A DNA stretch of 64,000 nucleotides from Sphingobacterium sp. (GTDB lineage Bacteria > Bacteroidota > Bacteroidia > Sphingobacteriales > Sphingobacteriaceae): positions 148,144-212,143 of the forward strand of contig JAIRVH010000206.1 in assembly GCA_031253985.1 (NCBI GenBank). The letters run 5' to 3'. The notes below the pieces were generated by a model that made no database searches, was not told the DNA's origin, and saw only the letters and a list, made by a program, of their open reading frames with translations. Shown here in pieces: positions 7,859 to 16,846 of this stretch (the first letter of the stretch is position 1; the number at the start of each line of letters is the position of its first letter). The position numbers and the translations under genes were made by a program.

Positions 7859-10183
7859 CTAAAATTTAAAATTCCAAGTAATCGATGGTATCGTCCCAAA
7901 TAATGCTATTCGATAAATCTCCGTGACATTGGATTGTCCCTCTTTCTCTCTAAAGTCAATCAAATAGGCATTTTTTCGATTATAGGCATTATAGAGCCCA
8001 AAGGACAAGCTTGAATAGCTATTTTTTGTCCGCTTGATATCATAGGTTGCGGCCAGATCCAAGCGGTGATAAGCAGGCATTCGCTGCCCATTTCTTTTAT
8101 CGTAGTAGAAAATCGTACGATCGTCAACAAAATATTTACCCGCAGGCATCGTTACTGCATCGCCCGTATAATAGACGAAATTGGCACTTATATTCCACTT
8201 CGGATTTAACTGATACTGTGCTACAATTGCTATATTATGTGTTTTATCCTGCCGGGCACTGAACCATTCCCCATCATTGATCTGCTCAAATTGCCGTTCA
8301 CTTTTCGATAAAGTGTAGCTGATCCATCCACTGAATCTTCCAAGCCTCTTTTTCAGGAACCATTCGATTCCATACGCCCGGCCTTTTCCAAACAGCAACT
8401 CACCTTCCAGCAGTTCATTTGCCTGCAGGTCGGCACCGTTTCGGTAATCAATCTGGTTTTTTAGATCTCTATAATAACCTTCGACAGAAAACTCGTATCT
8501 GTTGGAGGCAAAGTTTCTAAAGTAACCAAGGGAATACTGATTTGACAATTGCGGTTTAATCGTGTTATTGCTCAATACATATTGATCGGTAGGAAGACTA
8601 CTCGTGGTATTGCTCAATTGGTGCAAATACTGAACATTAGTATTGTAAGATACCTTAAGCGTTGTCAGATCATTAATGGCGTAATTTAAAGAAACCCGCG
8701 GTTCCAGGTAGAAATATTTTTTCCCCATCTTGCCATTGCCCACATAGGTAGAGTCCACCGCCTCTCCGGCACTATCGAATGTATAAAACGTCCCCGGACC
8801 CAATGTGGCATAGGCTGATGCTCGTAGTCCATAGTTGATTTTCAAACGATCTGTGACAGACCAGTCATCTGTTAGATAAGCGGCAATATCCACGCCTTTA
8901 CGATGCTGAATCTGCAAGGAATTGACCTTGGAATCTTCTCCAGCCTCAATACTCGCAGGTCTTATTTCCTGCAGCGCCGCCTGGAGTCCAAATTTTAGAT
9001 TATGACGGTCCGAAAGACTGTATTGGAAATCCTGCTTAAAATTGTAATTATAGATATCCGAACGGATCTTGAAATTATTATCGTCTTCAATCTTAACCTG
9101 ATAGTTAAATTTACTGAAAATAAGTGTTGTATTGCTAAACAGCCTATTGCTCCAGACATGGTTCCAGCGCATCGTTCCAGTAGCATTGCCCCAATTGAAA
9201 TCAAACAGATCATGGTAAGCCATGGCATCTTTACCAAAATATCCAGATAAGTAAAGTGTATTCTTATCGTTGATACGGTAATTGAACTTTGCATTGAGGT
9301 CATAAAAAAACAGGGCACTTTTCTTTATATTTTCATCACTGGAAAGTTTCAGGAAAAGATCAGCATATGTCCTTCTACCCGAGATCATAAAGGAGCTTTT
9401 GCCTTTTTGGATTGGCCCCTCCAATTTTAATCTCGAAGCAATGAGTCCCAAGCCCCCTTCGACATTAAAATGCTGGTTATTCCCGTCCAAGGTTGTTATT
9501 TCCATCACTGACGATATTTTGCCACCATATTGAGCGGGCACGCCACCTTTATAAAAATTAACGTCTTTAATCGCGTCAGAGTTAAACGTAGAGAAAAAAC
9601 CAAACAAGTGTGAGCTGTTATACACGGGAGCTTCATCCAGCAAAATCAGGTTTTGATCGCCGCCGCCGCCACGTACATAAAAATTACTGCTGCCTTCCCC
9701 ACCACTCGTCACTCCCGGAAATAGCTGAATAGTCTTGAGAATATCCTTCTCTCCAAATAACACGGGGACTTTTTCGATTTCCTTTGGGCTGAACTGTGTA
9801 AGACCGGGCGTCAGATCCTTTATTGATTTGCGCCTGTTTCCGGTCACGGTCACCTCAGCGAGCTGATTTTCCTCAGGCACCAACTGAATAATGTAAGTGG
9901 AGTCCTTACCCAGATGGACAGAAAATGCTTTCGTTCGATAACCTACAGAAGACACTTCCAACCCCTTGCTGCCATCACGAACAGACAAACTAAAAAAACC
10001 GTATTTATTTGAAGCTGTAGATTTCTTTTCAGAATCATTTCGTATGACGGCACCAATAATATTCTCACCGCTGATACTGTCTCTGACAAAACCCGAGATC
10101 GACTTAGACTGCTGACTATATGCCTGCTGTGCACAGAACAAAATGGAAGAACAATAAAAAATAACCCTTATAGGTTTAAACAT
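7859..10183 (-). CDS. TonB-dependent receptor with carboxypeptidase-like N-terminal domain
   Basis: 774 aa. The signal peptide ends AYSQ. Residues about 28-110 are the carboxypeptidase-regulatory-like domain (SISGFVRDSISGENIIGAVI). The plug follows (KEIEKVPVLFGEKDILKTIQLFPGV, GGGDQNLILLDEAPVYNSSHLFGFFS), then a 22-strand barrel ending in an aromatic residue (TWNFKF). It imports an unidentified ligand across the outer membrane using TonB energy. It is not a SusC type: there is no SusD partner. It is instead paired with DUF4249. A promoter probably lies in the 130-bp gap to its right, after the esterase terminator. Confidence 0.92.
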   Translation of the reverse strand: MFKPIRVIFYCSSILFCAQQAYSQQSKSISGFVRDSISGENIIGAVIRNDSEKKSTASNKYGFFSLSVRDGSKGLEVSSVGYRTKAFSVHLGKDSTYIIQLVPEENQLAEVTVTGNRRKSIKDLTPGLTQFSPKEIEKVPVLFGEKDILKTIQLFPGVTSGGEGSSNFYVRGGGGDQNLILLDEAPVYNSSHLFGFFSTFNSDAIKDVNFYKGGVPAQYGGKISSVMEITTLDGNNQHFNVEGGLGLIASRLKLEGPIQKGKSSFMISGRRTYADLFLKLSSDENIKKSALFFYDLNAKFNYRINDKNTLYLSGYFGKDAMAYHDLFDFNWGNATGTMRWNHVWSNRLFSNTTLIFSKFNYQVKIEDDNNFKIRSDIYNYNFKQDFQYSLSDRHNLKFGLQAALQEIRPASIEAGEDSKVNSLQIQHRKGVDIAAYLTDDWSVTDRLKINYGLRASAYATLGPGTFYTFDSAGEAVDSTYVGNGKMGKKYFYLEPRVSLNYAINDLTTLKVSYNTNVQYLHQLSNTTSSLPTDQYVLSNNTIKPQLSNQYSLGYFRNFASNRYEFSVEGYYRDLKNQIDYRNGADLQANELLEGELLFGKGRAYGIEWFLKKRLGRFSGWISYTLSKSERQFEQINDGEWFSARQDKTHNIAIVAQYQLNPKWNISANFVYYTGDAVTMPAGKYFVDDRTIFYYDKRNGQRMPAYHRLDLAATYDIKRTKNSYSSLSFGLYNAYNRKNAYLIDFREKEGQSNVTEIYRIALFGTIPSITWNFKF

Positions 10184-10217
10184 AATGGAATCAAATCAAA
10201 ATTTTGCTGAAAATAAT

Positions 10218-10242
10218 AAAAAAGCCTTACAATTTGTAAGGC
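10218..10242 (-). terminator. Terminator of the leftward esterase operon
   Basis: Perfect stem GCCTTACAA (10224-10232) / TTGTAAGGC (10234-10242), followed on the minus strand by a run of T (the AAAAAA at 10218-10223). It lies between the esterase stop codon and the TonB receptor start. Confidence 0.8.
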
Positions 10243-10319
10243 TTAATAATAAGTTTATAATTTGTTAGTTAAGGTCTCTGTTTAACAAAAATAGTAATTT
10301 ATTCATTTATGCCAAATAT

Positions 10320-11246
10320 TTATCTATTTTTCTTTTCACCTTTTTCTGGCTGATCGAAATATCCCTTAAAAAAAGCCATCTGGTAGATAATTGACCTTGA
10401 CCAATATTCCCAATTATGCCCACCCTCACTTGTAACAAAAGTATGGTTTATATTATGATACATCAATTTTTCATGTAAGGCAACGTTTACCGCATAAAAG
10501 AAATCTTCTTTGCCGCAATCGATAATTAAACGCAATCCGTTATTGACGAGATTAGGTATCATATTAATAACGACACGATTGTCCCATTCCTGTGGAACAT
10601 CCGCATAAGTTCCGATACGATCTTTGATTTCCCAGTTCAAAGGAAAAGGCCTAAAATCTACTCCTCCCGCCGTACTGCCTGCGGCACCATAGACATTCTG
10701 ATGTTTAATCGCCAGAGACAGAGCGCCATGTCCACCCATACTCAGTCCTGAAATTGCCCGGCCTTTACGGTCTTTGATCGTCGAATAATGCGTGTCTACA
10801 TAATCAATCAATTCCTTCGACACAAACGTTTCATATTGATAATTTTTATCGTTAGCGATATCCCAATACCAACTTCCAAAACCGCCGTCGGGACAGACCA
10901 CCATATAGCCATATTGATCGGCCAGTGCACTCACACTGGAATTTTTAACCCAATTACTATAATTGCCCGAATAGCCATGCAACAAGTAAAGAACTGGATA
11001 ATTCTCTCCTTTCGAATATTTTTGTGGCAATATCACCACTGTCTTAATTGCTTTCCCCATGGCTTGGCTTTGGATAGAGAGCGTATCCACTTTAGCCGCA
11101 TGCAGCTGCGCAATTGAACATAAGAGAACAGCAAAAGCCAGAAGGAAACGGCTTATGCCATCCACACGGCATAATGAAACTTTGCCAGCTTCTGGAATAG
11201 CAGTGATGTGTGCTGTGCGATAGGAAAAAGGTTTAGTTGTTATCAT
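10320..11246 (-). CDS. Secreted esterase D-like alpha/beta hydrolase
   Basis: 308 aa. The serine hydrolase triad is visible: the nucleophile elbow GLSMGG with Ser169, Asp248 in CGKEDFF, and His277 in EGGHNWEYW. The oxyanion region is YLLHGYSGNYSNW (88-99). It belongs with the esterase D / feruloyl-esterase-like (tributyrin esterase) superfamily, cutting acyl or aryl esters from carbohydrates or small molecules. The N-terminus is odd: about 33 residues precede a hydrophobic export-like segment (FLLAFAVLLCSIAQLHA). A GTG at codon 28 would give a normal signal peptide, so the true start may be about 11165. It follows the beta-propeller gene by 3 bp. Confidence 0.85.
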   Translation of the reverse strand: MITTKPFSYRTAHITAIPEAGKVSLCRVDGISRFLLAFAVLLCSIAQLHAAKVDTLSIQSQAMGKAIKTVVILPQKYSKGENYPVLYLLHGYSGNYSNWVKNSSVSALADQYGYMVVCPDGGFGSWYWDIANDKNYQYETFVSKELIDYVDTHYSTIKDRKGRAISGLSMGGHGALSLAIKHQNVYGAAGSTAGGVDFRPFPLNWEIKDRIGTYADVPQEWDNRVVINMIPNLVNNGLRLIIDCGKEDFFYAVNVALHEKLMYHNINHTFVTSEGGHNWEYWSRSIIYQMAFFKGYFDQPEKGEKKNR

Positions 11247-11249
11247 ACA

Positions 11250-12131
11250 TTATCGAGTTTTTTCAAAAAAATAAAGATAGGATTTTAAACCAAATGGGCG
11301 TTCGCTAATTGTATAAAAACCATTTCCATCATCATCGAAAGCTATTGCTTCGCCCTGAGGTTCCACTTGATAAGGAACAATGACTGGTTTCTGCTGCAGT
11401 ACCTGTTTCCAGGGCTCATGTCCATTTCTCTGCCAGTAGAAAATCGAGGTAATATTCTTTACGAGCAGCTGCTTACCTGTTGGATCAATAGCTGCTGCTG
11501 TAGCAAAAGTAAAGGGAAGTTCGACAACCTTGTTTAACGTAAAATATTGCTGCCTTTTATTCCCGAATACATCAGCACTATATACAGTTGAGCGAAACTC
11601 CCGCTTGGATATGACATACAGCATATTGTCAATTGGATCGATCATCATCGATTCGGCATCCAAACGTTTCTGACCCGGAAATTTTAAAAAAATGACCCGG
11701 ATAGATTCCTTGGCGACAACATCAGGATCTTCGACACGCGGTTCTGGAAATACGTATAAGCAGGTCCAGGTCCTTTTACCTCCATTATTTCCGATATCGG
11801 CAAGTATAATAAAATACTTATCACCAATTTTCACCCGATCGATATCCTCACAATCTATCACAGATACTCCTTCAAGTGTAACTTTCTTTAGCAATTTAGC
11901 TTGACGATCAATTAGATAAACATTTGGACCATCGCCACTATCATTGTGCACCCAGAAATTACCTTTTTTATAGGACGCTGTGATACCAGATACCTCTTTC
12001 AGTTGTGGATCGGTCAGTTCACCTACTGCGATTTGCGTTTTAAAATAATCCTTACTATTTTGGCAATACACCTGCCGACTCAGCAGAAAAACAGTCGCCA
12101 GCAGGCACAGTTTGATCCGTGCAATATTCAT
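11250..12131 (-). CDS. Secreted predicted beta-propeller protein of unknown function
   Basis: 293 aa with a signal peptide ending VYCQ. The body shows repeated beta-blade-like units: VSGITASYKKGNFWVHNDSGDGPNVYLID, DCEDIDRVK..YFIILADIGNN, LDAESMMIDPIDNMLYVISKR, TAAAIDPTGKQLLVKN, PQGEAIAFDDDGNGFYTISE. The recurrent Asp/Glu-rich turns (DSGD, DCED, DAES) suggest Ca-binding sites as in lactonase- or SdiA-regulated-like propellers. I do not recognise a named family and assign no reaction. It is first in an operon with the esterase (3 bp apart), so a joint role in processing a secreted ester or lactone substrate is conceivable but unproven. Confidence 0.65.
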   Translation of the reverse strand: MNIARIKLCLLATVFLLSRQVYCQNSKDYFKTQIAVGELTDPQLKEVSGITASYKKGNFWVHNDSGDGPNVYLIDRQAKLLKKVTLEGVSVIDCEDIDRVKIGDKYFIILADIGNNGGKRTWTCLYVFPEPRVEDPDVVAKESIRVIFLKFPGQKRLDAESMMIDPIDNMLYVISKREFRSTVYSADVFGNKRQQYFTLNKVVELPFTFATAAAIDPTGKQLLVKNITSIFYWQRNGHEPWKQVLQQKPVIVPYQVEPQGEAIAFDDDGNGFYTISERPFGLKSYLYFFEKTR

Positions 12132-12170
12132 GTTTAAAGATACGTTTTTATTGATATTTACATTCCAATT

Positions 12171-13064
12171 ATGAAGAAGTCTCCAAAATTCAGTTCATTT
12201 CTATTTCTTTTCATGCTTTTTCTCCCTTCATATAATTTAAGCGCCCAAGACTCCTCATTTCGGATTAAAGTAAAATCGGGCATTCAAAATACTCCTCCAT
12301 ATCTAGTTAAATATTATAATAGCAACAATTGGGAAAAATTCTATGCCGATATTCTAAAATTCAATTATGACCCTAAATATGAATATGACATCAAGGTTGC
12401 TCAACATAAAGTGGGGCCAAATTCGATCTATACCTTAACGAAGACGTTCGCAAAATCATTGTCTGAAAATACTGACGTTGCAACATGGGAGATTGGCGAA
12501 AGCTATGTCAATGCACAGCGTCTTGGAAAACTAAAATGTTTGCAGATAAAAACGGATAAAAAGAATAAATGGGAATATCTAAATACATCCATTCGCGGTT
12601 TCGATTATCAAGAAGGTTATCGATACCGCATCCGGGTTAAACAAACGAAACAAAAAGATATAGAAACGATCGACTACAGCTTAGTTGAAATTATTTCAAA
12701 AGAAAGAACTAACGAACTACCGAGTGTTGCCGCATTCCTCGCTCGTTTTAAATGGAATTTACTTCAACTGAATGGAAAAGATGTTACCGACAGCAAAGCA
12801 AGTATTGGGTTTGATGCCAAAAATGGTACGATAGCAGGTACGACAGGATGTAATAATTTTTGGGGAAATTTCGACATTACGGGCAATCAAATCAGCTTTC
12901 CGCATCTGGCGAGCACCATGCGCGCATGTAACGGCGCAAATATCGAGAATGATTTTTTTCAAATTTTTGAACAGAAACAGATTCAATTCGATATCGCCGA
13001 GCAAACCTTAAATCTGTATATAGATGGAAAATTAATCATGATCTTTGGATTGCAGCGAGAATAA
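12171..13064 (+). CDS. DUF4377 and META domain lipoprotein-like secreted protein
   Basis: 297 aa with an N-terminal signal peptide (cleavage near LSAQ). Two DUF4377-like units follow, each with a 'Y-x-Y-x-I-x-V/R-V-x-x' strand: KYEYDIKVAQHKVG at about 64-77 and GYRYRIRVKQTKQ at about 146-158. The C-terminal 110 residues are a META domain (HslJ-like): FKWNLLQLNGK, then GTTGCNNFWGNF, then LASTMRAC. The META fold is linked to heat-shock and novobiocin-resistance proteins in enterobacteria, but its molecular function is not known. Divergent from the propeller gene with a 39-bp gap that must hold both promoters. Confidence 0.85.
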   Translation: MKKSPKFSSFLFLFMLFLPSYNLSAQDSSFRIKVKSGIQNTPPYLVKYYNSNNWEKFYADILKFNYDPKYEYDIKVAQHKVGPNSIYTLTKTFAKSLSENTDVATWEIGESYVNAQRLGKLKCLQIKTDKKNKWEYLNTSIRGFDYQEGYRYRIRVKQTKQKDIETIDYSLVEIISKERTNELPSVAAFLARFKWNLLQLNGKDVTDSKASIGFDAKNGTIAGTTGCNNFWGNFDITGNQISFPHLASTMRACNGANIENDFFQIFEQKQIQFDIAEQTLNLYIDGKLIMIFGLQRE

Positions 13065-13067
13065 AAA

Positions 13068-13152
13068 AAACACCCGAAGCCTGGGGGACTTCGGGTGTCT
13101 TAGCCATATTATTAACCTATTTTATGAAAAGTATTTATGCCATTTGGAAATG
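13068..13152 (+). ncRNA. Hairpin plus conserved-looking tail; candidate structured RNA or leader
   Basis: An A run is followed by a perfect 10-bp stem, ACACCCGAAG (13070-13079) / CTTCGGGTGT (13089-13098), with a 9-nt loop. After the stem comes CTTAGCC and ATTAACC-type sequence, then a 9-codon mini-ORF (ATG at 13127, reading MKSIYAIWK). On the + strand there is no T run after the stem, so it is a poor terminator for the upstream gene. On the - strand the A run would become a T run, but no leftward gene needs it. It could be a small structured RNA or a leader for the GH43 gene 170 bp downstream. Confidence 0.3.
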
Positions 13153-13319
13153 ACATAAACAAATATGTGAAATAAATCGGAGACAATCGAAAGCACAATA
13201 CTGTTTTAACAAAATTTTAACATTTGAAAAATCTTTGAGATAAATAGGCATAAAAATGATTCATTTTGACTCATTCCAAGCAAAAAGAATCCTGTATCTT
13301 ACCAATTTAAACCAACATA

Positions 13320-14273
13320 ATGATTAAAACATTTTTTACAGCAACAGCTTTACTATTCACATCCACACTATTTGCCCAGAAGAACCCAGTTATAACAGGC
13401 AACTATGCCGATCCGGAGGGTATTATCTATGGTAATAAATATTGGATTTTTCCGACTTATTCAGCACCTTATGAAGAGCAGGTTTTCTTTGACGCCTTTT
13501 CATCATCCGACCTTACAACCTGGACAAAACACAGTCGTGTTTTGGAAAATAGCAACGTTAGATGGGCAAAAAAGGCCATGTGGGCTCCTGCAGTACTTGA
13601 AAATAATGGAAAATACTACCTATTTTTTGGCGCAAATGACGTCCATCAGGGAGAAATAGGCGGTATAGGTGTCGCAGTGGCAGATAAACCCGAAGGCCCC
13701 TACACCGACTTATTAGGCAAACCATTAATTAACGATATTATTAACGGCGCGCAGCCGATAGACCAGTTTGTCTTCAAGGACAAGGATGGCACCTTTTATA
13801 TGTATTATGGTGGTTGGAAACATTGTAACGTGGTTAAATTGAATCCGGACTTTACAGGACTGCTCCCTTTTGAAGATGGCAGCTATTACAAAGAAATTAC
13901 ACCAAAGGACTACGTTGAAGGCCCATTTATGTTTATAAAAAATGGGAAGTATTACTTCATGTGGTCTGAAGGAGGCTGGACCGGACCAGATTATAAAGTA
14001 GCTTATGCCATAGCGGATTCACCTTTCGGACCATTCGAAAGGATCGGGACGATTCTTGAACGTGATCCTCAGGTAGCCGTAGGCGCAGGCCATCACTCCG
14101 TGATCAAAATACCCAACAAGGACAAGTATTTTATCGTTTATCACCGTAGACCACTTGGTAAAGATGGTGCCAATGAACGTGTAACCTGTGTCGAAGAAAT
14201 GAAATTTGACAAAAATGGTCATATCATTCCGGTCAAGATGACCTTTACAGGGGTAAAATATCCTTTAAAATAA
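13320..14273 (+). CDS. Glycoside hydrolase family 43 protein
   Basis: 317 aa with a signal peptide ending LFAQ. The five-bladed propeller enzyme family acts on arabinofuranosides or xylosides. The three acidic residues expected for GH43 inversion are in place: Asp31 in YADPEG (base), Asp148 in PIDQFVF (pKa modulator) and Glu200 in VEGPF (acid). Other blades are visible at WAPAVLENNGKYYLFF and HHSVIKIPNKDKYFIVYH. Substrate preference cannot be set from sequence by eye, though the plant cell wall polymers arabinan and xylan are usual. It stands as a single gene ending in a strong terminator, with no SusCD pair nearby. Confidence 0.92.
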   Translation: MIKTFFTATALLFTSTLFAQKNPVITGNYADPEGIIYGNKYWIFPTYSAPYEEQVFFDAFSSSDLTTWTKHSRVLENSNVRWAKKAMWAPAVLENNGKYYLFFGANDVHQGEIGGIGVAVADKPEGPYTDLLGKPLINDIINGAQPIDQFVFKDKDGTFYMYYGGWKHCNVVKLNPDFTGLLPFEDGSYYKEITPKDYVEGPFMFIKNGKYYFMWSEGGWTGPDYKVAYAIADSPFGPFERIGTILERDPQVAVGAGHHSVIKIPNKDKYFIVYHRRPLGKDGANERVTCVEEMKFDKNGHIIPVKMTFTGVKYPLK

Positions 14274-14301
14274 ATTATATTTTGTCACTATGAAAATACA
14301 T

Positions 14302-14335
14302 AAAAAAGCTCCGGTCAATTGACCGGAGCTTTTTT
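14302..14335. terminator. Bidirectional terminator between GH43 and icd
   Basis: A perfect 17-bp inverted repeat with no unpaired loop bases in the duplex form: AAAAAAGCTCCGGTCAA (14302-14318) and its complement (14319-14335). A and T runs at both ends allow termination in both directions between these convergent genes. Confidence 0.95.
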
Positions 14336-14354
14336 ATGTATAGAAGCAATTCGC

Positions 14355-16574
14355 TTAGATGCTTGCGATTGCATTATTCAATGTTTCAGATGGACGCATT
14401 GCTTTAGCTGCCAATTCATCGTTCGGGAAATAATAACCGCCAATGTTTTGTGCATGACCTTGTGCCGCGATCAACTCTTCATTTATTTTCGTTTCGCTAT
14501 CTGTTAAAACTTTTGCAACTGCTTCAAATTTATCAGCAAGCTCTGCATCTTTAGTCTGTGCTGCCAATGCCTGAGCCCAATACAACGTCAGATAGAAATG
14601 TGATCCACGGTTATCGATCTGACCAACTCTACGTGCCGGAGATTTGTCATTTGCCAAAAATTTCTCAGTAGCTTCATCTAACGTTTCTGCCAGTACTAAA
14701 GCTTTTGGATTATTTTGTGTTTGTGACAAGTGCTCCAGAGAAGCTCCAAGTGCCAAGAACTCACCCAGTGAGTCCCAACGCAGGTAACCTTCTTGAAGGA
14801 ATTGCTCAACGTGTTTAGGAGCCGAACCGCCAGCACCTGTTTCAAACAAACCACCACCATTCATTAATGGAACAATAGAAAGCATTTTAGCCGATGTACC
14901 TACTTCTAAAATCGGAAATAAATCTGTCAAATAATCACGAAGCACGTTACCTGTTACTGAAATGGTATCTTCTCCCTTACGAATACGCTCCAAGGAGAAC
15001 TTAGTCGCTTCAATTGGAGACAAGATGCGGATATCCAAACCAGTTGTATCAAAGTCTGGCAAATATTTCTCTACTTTCTTGATGATCTCTCTATCGTGTG
15101 CGCGGTTTTTGTCTAACCAGAATACCGCAGGTGTTTCGGACAGACGAGCACGGTTTACCGCTAATTTCACCCAATCCTGGATTGGTGCATCTTTCGTTTG
15201 ACACATACGGAAAATATCACCTTCTTCCACTTTTTGCTCCATGAAAACGTTTCCTTCAGCGTCTACTACGCGAATTGAACCATTACCTGCCGCTTGGAAA
15301 GTTTTATCATGTGATCCATATTCTTCTGCTTTCTGAGCCATCAAACCTACGTTTGGAACAGAACCCATTGTTTTAGGATCCAATGCACCATGCTCTTTAC
15401 AGTCTTCGATTGTCGCTTCATAGACACCCGCATAACAACGGTCAGGAACCATCGCGATAGTATCTTCTTCTTGACCTTCTTTATTCCACATTTTACCACC
15501 GATACGGATCATTGCTGGCATGGAAGCATCGATAATCACATCCGAAGGAACGTGGAAGTTTGTAATACCTTTATCTGAGTTTACCATCGCCAAAGCAGGA
15601 CCGTTTGCAATAGCCGCATCAATTGCAGCTTTTACTTCTCCTTCTTTTGCGTGGCCCGCAATTTTAGCGTACACCTCACCTAAACCGTTATTTTTATTGA
15701 TACCTAACTCCCTGAACAAATCGCCATATTGTGCAAAAACATCAGCAAAGTAAGTTTCAACAACAGCACCAAATATAATCGGGTCAGAAACCTTCATCAT
15801 GGTTGCCTTTAAATGTGCCGACAACAAGACGCCAGCTGCTTTAGCTTCTGCGATCGCATCTGCAACAAAAGCTTTCAACGCAGTCAAACTCAATGTCGAA
15901 GAATCAATTACTTCACCAGCTTTCAATGGGGAAAGACCTTTCAATTCTGTCACTGCACCGTTTGCATCTACAAATTCGATTTTAAATTGACCAGCATTCT
16001 CCACAGTTACTGATTGCTCAGAGCCATAAAAATCACCGGAGGTCATCGAAGCCACTTTTGTTTTGGAATCTTTGGCCCAAGCACCCATTTTATGTGGATT
16101 TGCTTTCGCATAATTCTTAACGGCTTTCGGTGCACGACGGTCAGAGTTTCCTTCACGCAACACTGGATTTACGGCTGAACCGAGTACCTTTGCATATTTC
16201 GCTTTGATTGATTTTTCTTCTTCCGTGCTCGCTTCATCAGGATAATTCGGAATAGCGTAACCAGCTTTTTGCAATTCAGCGATAGCACCTTTCAACTGCG
16301 GGATTGATGCGGAGATATTTGGTAATTTAATGATGTTCGCTTCAGGTGTTGTCGCCAACTGCCCTAATTCAGCCAATGCATCAGCAATTTTTTGATCTTC
16401 TTTTAAAAATTCCGGAAAGCTAGCAAGGATACGGCCTGCTAAAGAGATATCTCTCAATTCAACATCGATATCAGCTGTAGCTGTAATCGCTTGAACAATA
16501 GGCAAAAACGAATAAGTCGCCAATAAAGGTGCTTCATCTGTTTTTGTCCAAACAATTTTTGATTTGTTTGACAT
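14355..16574 (-). CDS. icd: NADP-dependent isocitrate dehydrogenase, monomeric type
   Basis: 739 aa, the size of the monomeric (about 80 kDa) class of isocitrate dehydrogenase and unlike the 400-aa dimeric class. It oxidatively decarboxylates isocitrate to 2-oxoglutarate with NADP in the TCA cycle. Diagnostic stretches: IVWTKTDEAPLLATYS at the N-terminus, VLREGNSDRRAPKAVKNYA (substrate-binding Ser/Arg region, about 137-155), LKATMMKVSDPIIFG, and NRGSHFYLTLYWAQALA near the C-terminus. No truncation or frameshift. It is transcribed alone, from a roughly 270-bp gap shared with the divergent aldo/keto reductase. Confidence 0.96.
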   Translation of the reverse strand: MSNKSKIVWTKTDEAPLLATYSFLPIVQAITATADIDVELRDISLAGRILASFPEFLKEDQKIADALAELGQLATTPEANIIKLPNISASIPQLKGAIAELQKAGYAIPNYPDEASTEEEKSIKAKYAKVLGSAVNPVLREGNSDRRAPKAVKNYAKANPHKMGAWAKDSKTKVASMTSGDFYGSEQSVTVENAGQFKIEFVDANGAVTELKGLSPLKAGEVIDSSTLSLTALKAFVADAIAEAKAAGVLLSAHLKATMMKVSDPIIFGAVVETYFADVFAQYGDLFRELGINKNNGLGEVYAKIAGHAKEGEVKAAIDAAIANGPALAMVNSDKGITNFHVPSDVIIDASMPAMIRIGGKMWNKEGQEEDTIAMVPDRCYAGVYEATIEDCKEHGALDPKTMGSVPNVGLMAQKAEEYGSHDKTFQAAGNGSIRVVDAEGNVFMEQKVEEGDIFRMCQTKDAPIQDWVKLAVNRARLSETPAVFWLDKNRAHDREIIKKVEKYLPDFDTTGLDIRILSPIEATKFSLERIRKGEDTISVTGNVLRDYLTDLFPILEVGTSAKMLSIVPLMNGGGLFETGAGGSAPKHVEQFLQEGYLRWDSLGEFLALGASLEHLSQTQNNPKALVLAETLDEATEKFLANDKSPARRVGQIDNRGSHFYLTLYWAQALAAQTKDAELADKFEAVAKVLTDSETKINEELIAAQGHAQNIGGYYFPNDELAAKAMRPSETLNNAIASI

Positions 16575-16809
16575 AGTAATCTATTAGAAATATGTTTAAT
16601 TTTTAATGCTATGTGAAATGATCGAGAAATCTGAATTTCTCAAAAATTCGCCTAAAGATAAGAATTAATGCCATAATTCGCGAGAAATTGCCTCCCTTTT
16701 GACAATAAAATTGTGAAAATAAATATATTTTGGCAATAGAGAATAAGTCCGGCCATCTCCAGTTAAACGTCATCCTCTTTACATTTCAGTGACCGGATAC
16801 TATCGCGTA

Positions 16810-16842
16810 AATACTATTTTAGCGAAAACAAAAAATAGTATT
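16810..16842 (+). promoter_or_regulatory. Inverted repeat directly upstream of the aldo/keto reductase start
   Basis: Perfect 11-bp arms AATACTATTTT (16810-16820) and AAAATAGTATT (16832-16842), separated by 11 bp. The second arm ends 4 nt before the ATG at 16847. As RNA it would fold over the ribosome-binding region; as DNA it could be a dimeric operator. Confidence 0.5.
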
Positions 16843-16846
16843 GACA

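Noticed and set aside
13070..13098. Reading the CCCGAAG/CTTCGGG hairpin as an ordinary terminator of the META gene
   Set aside because: There is no T run after the stem on the + strand; the A run is on the wrong side for that gene.
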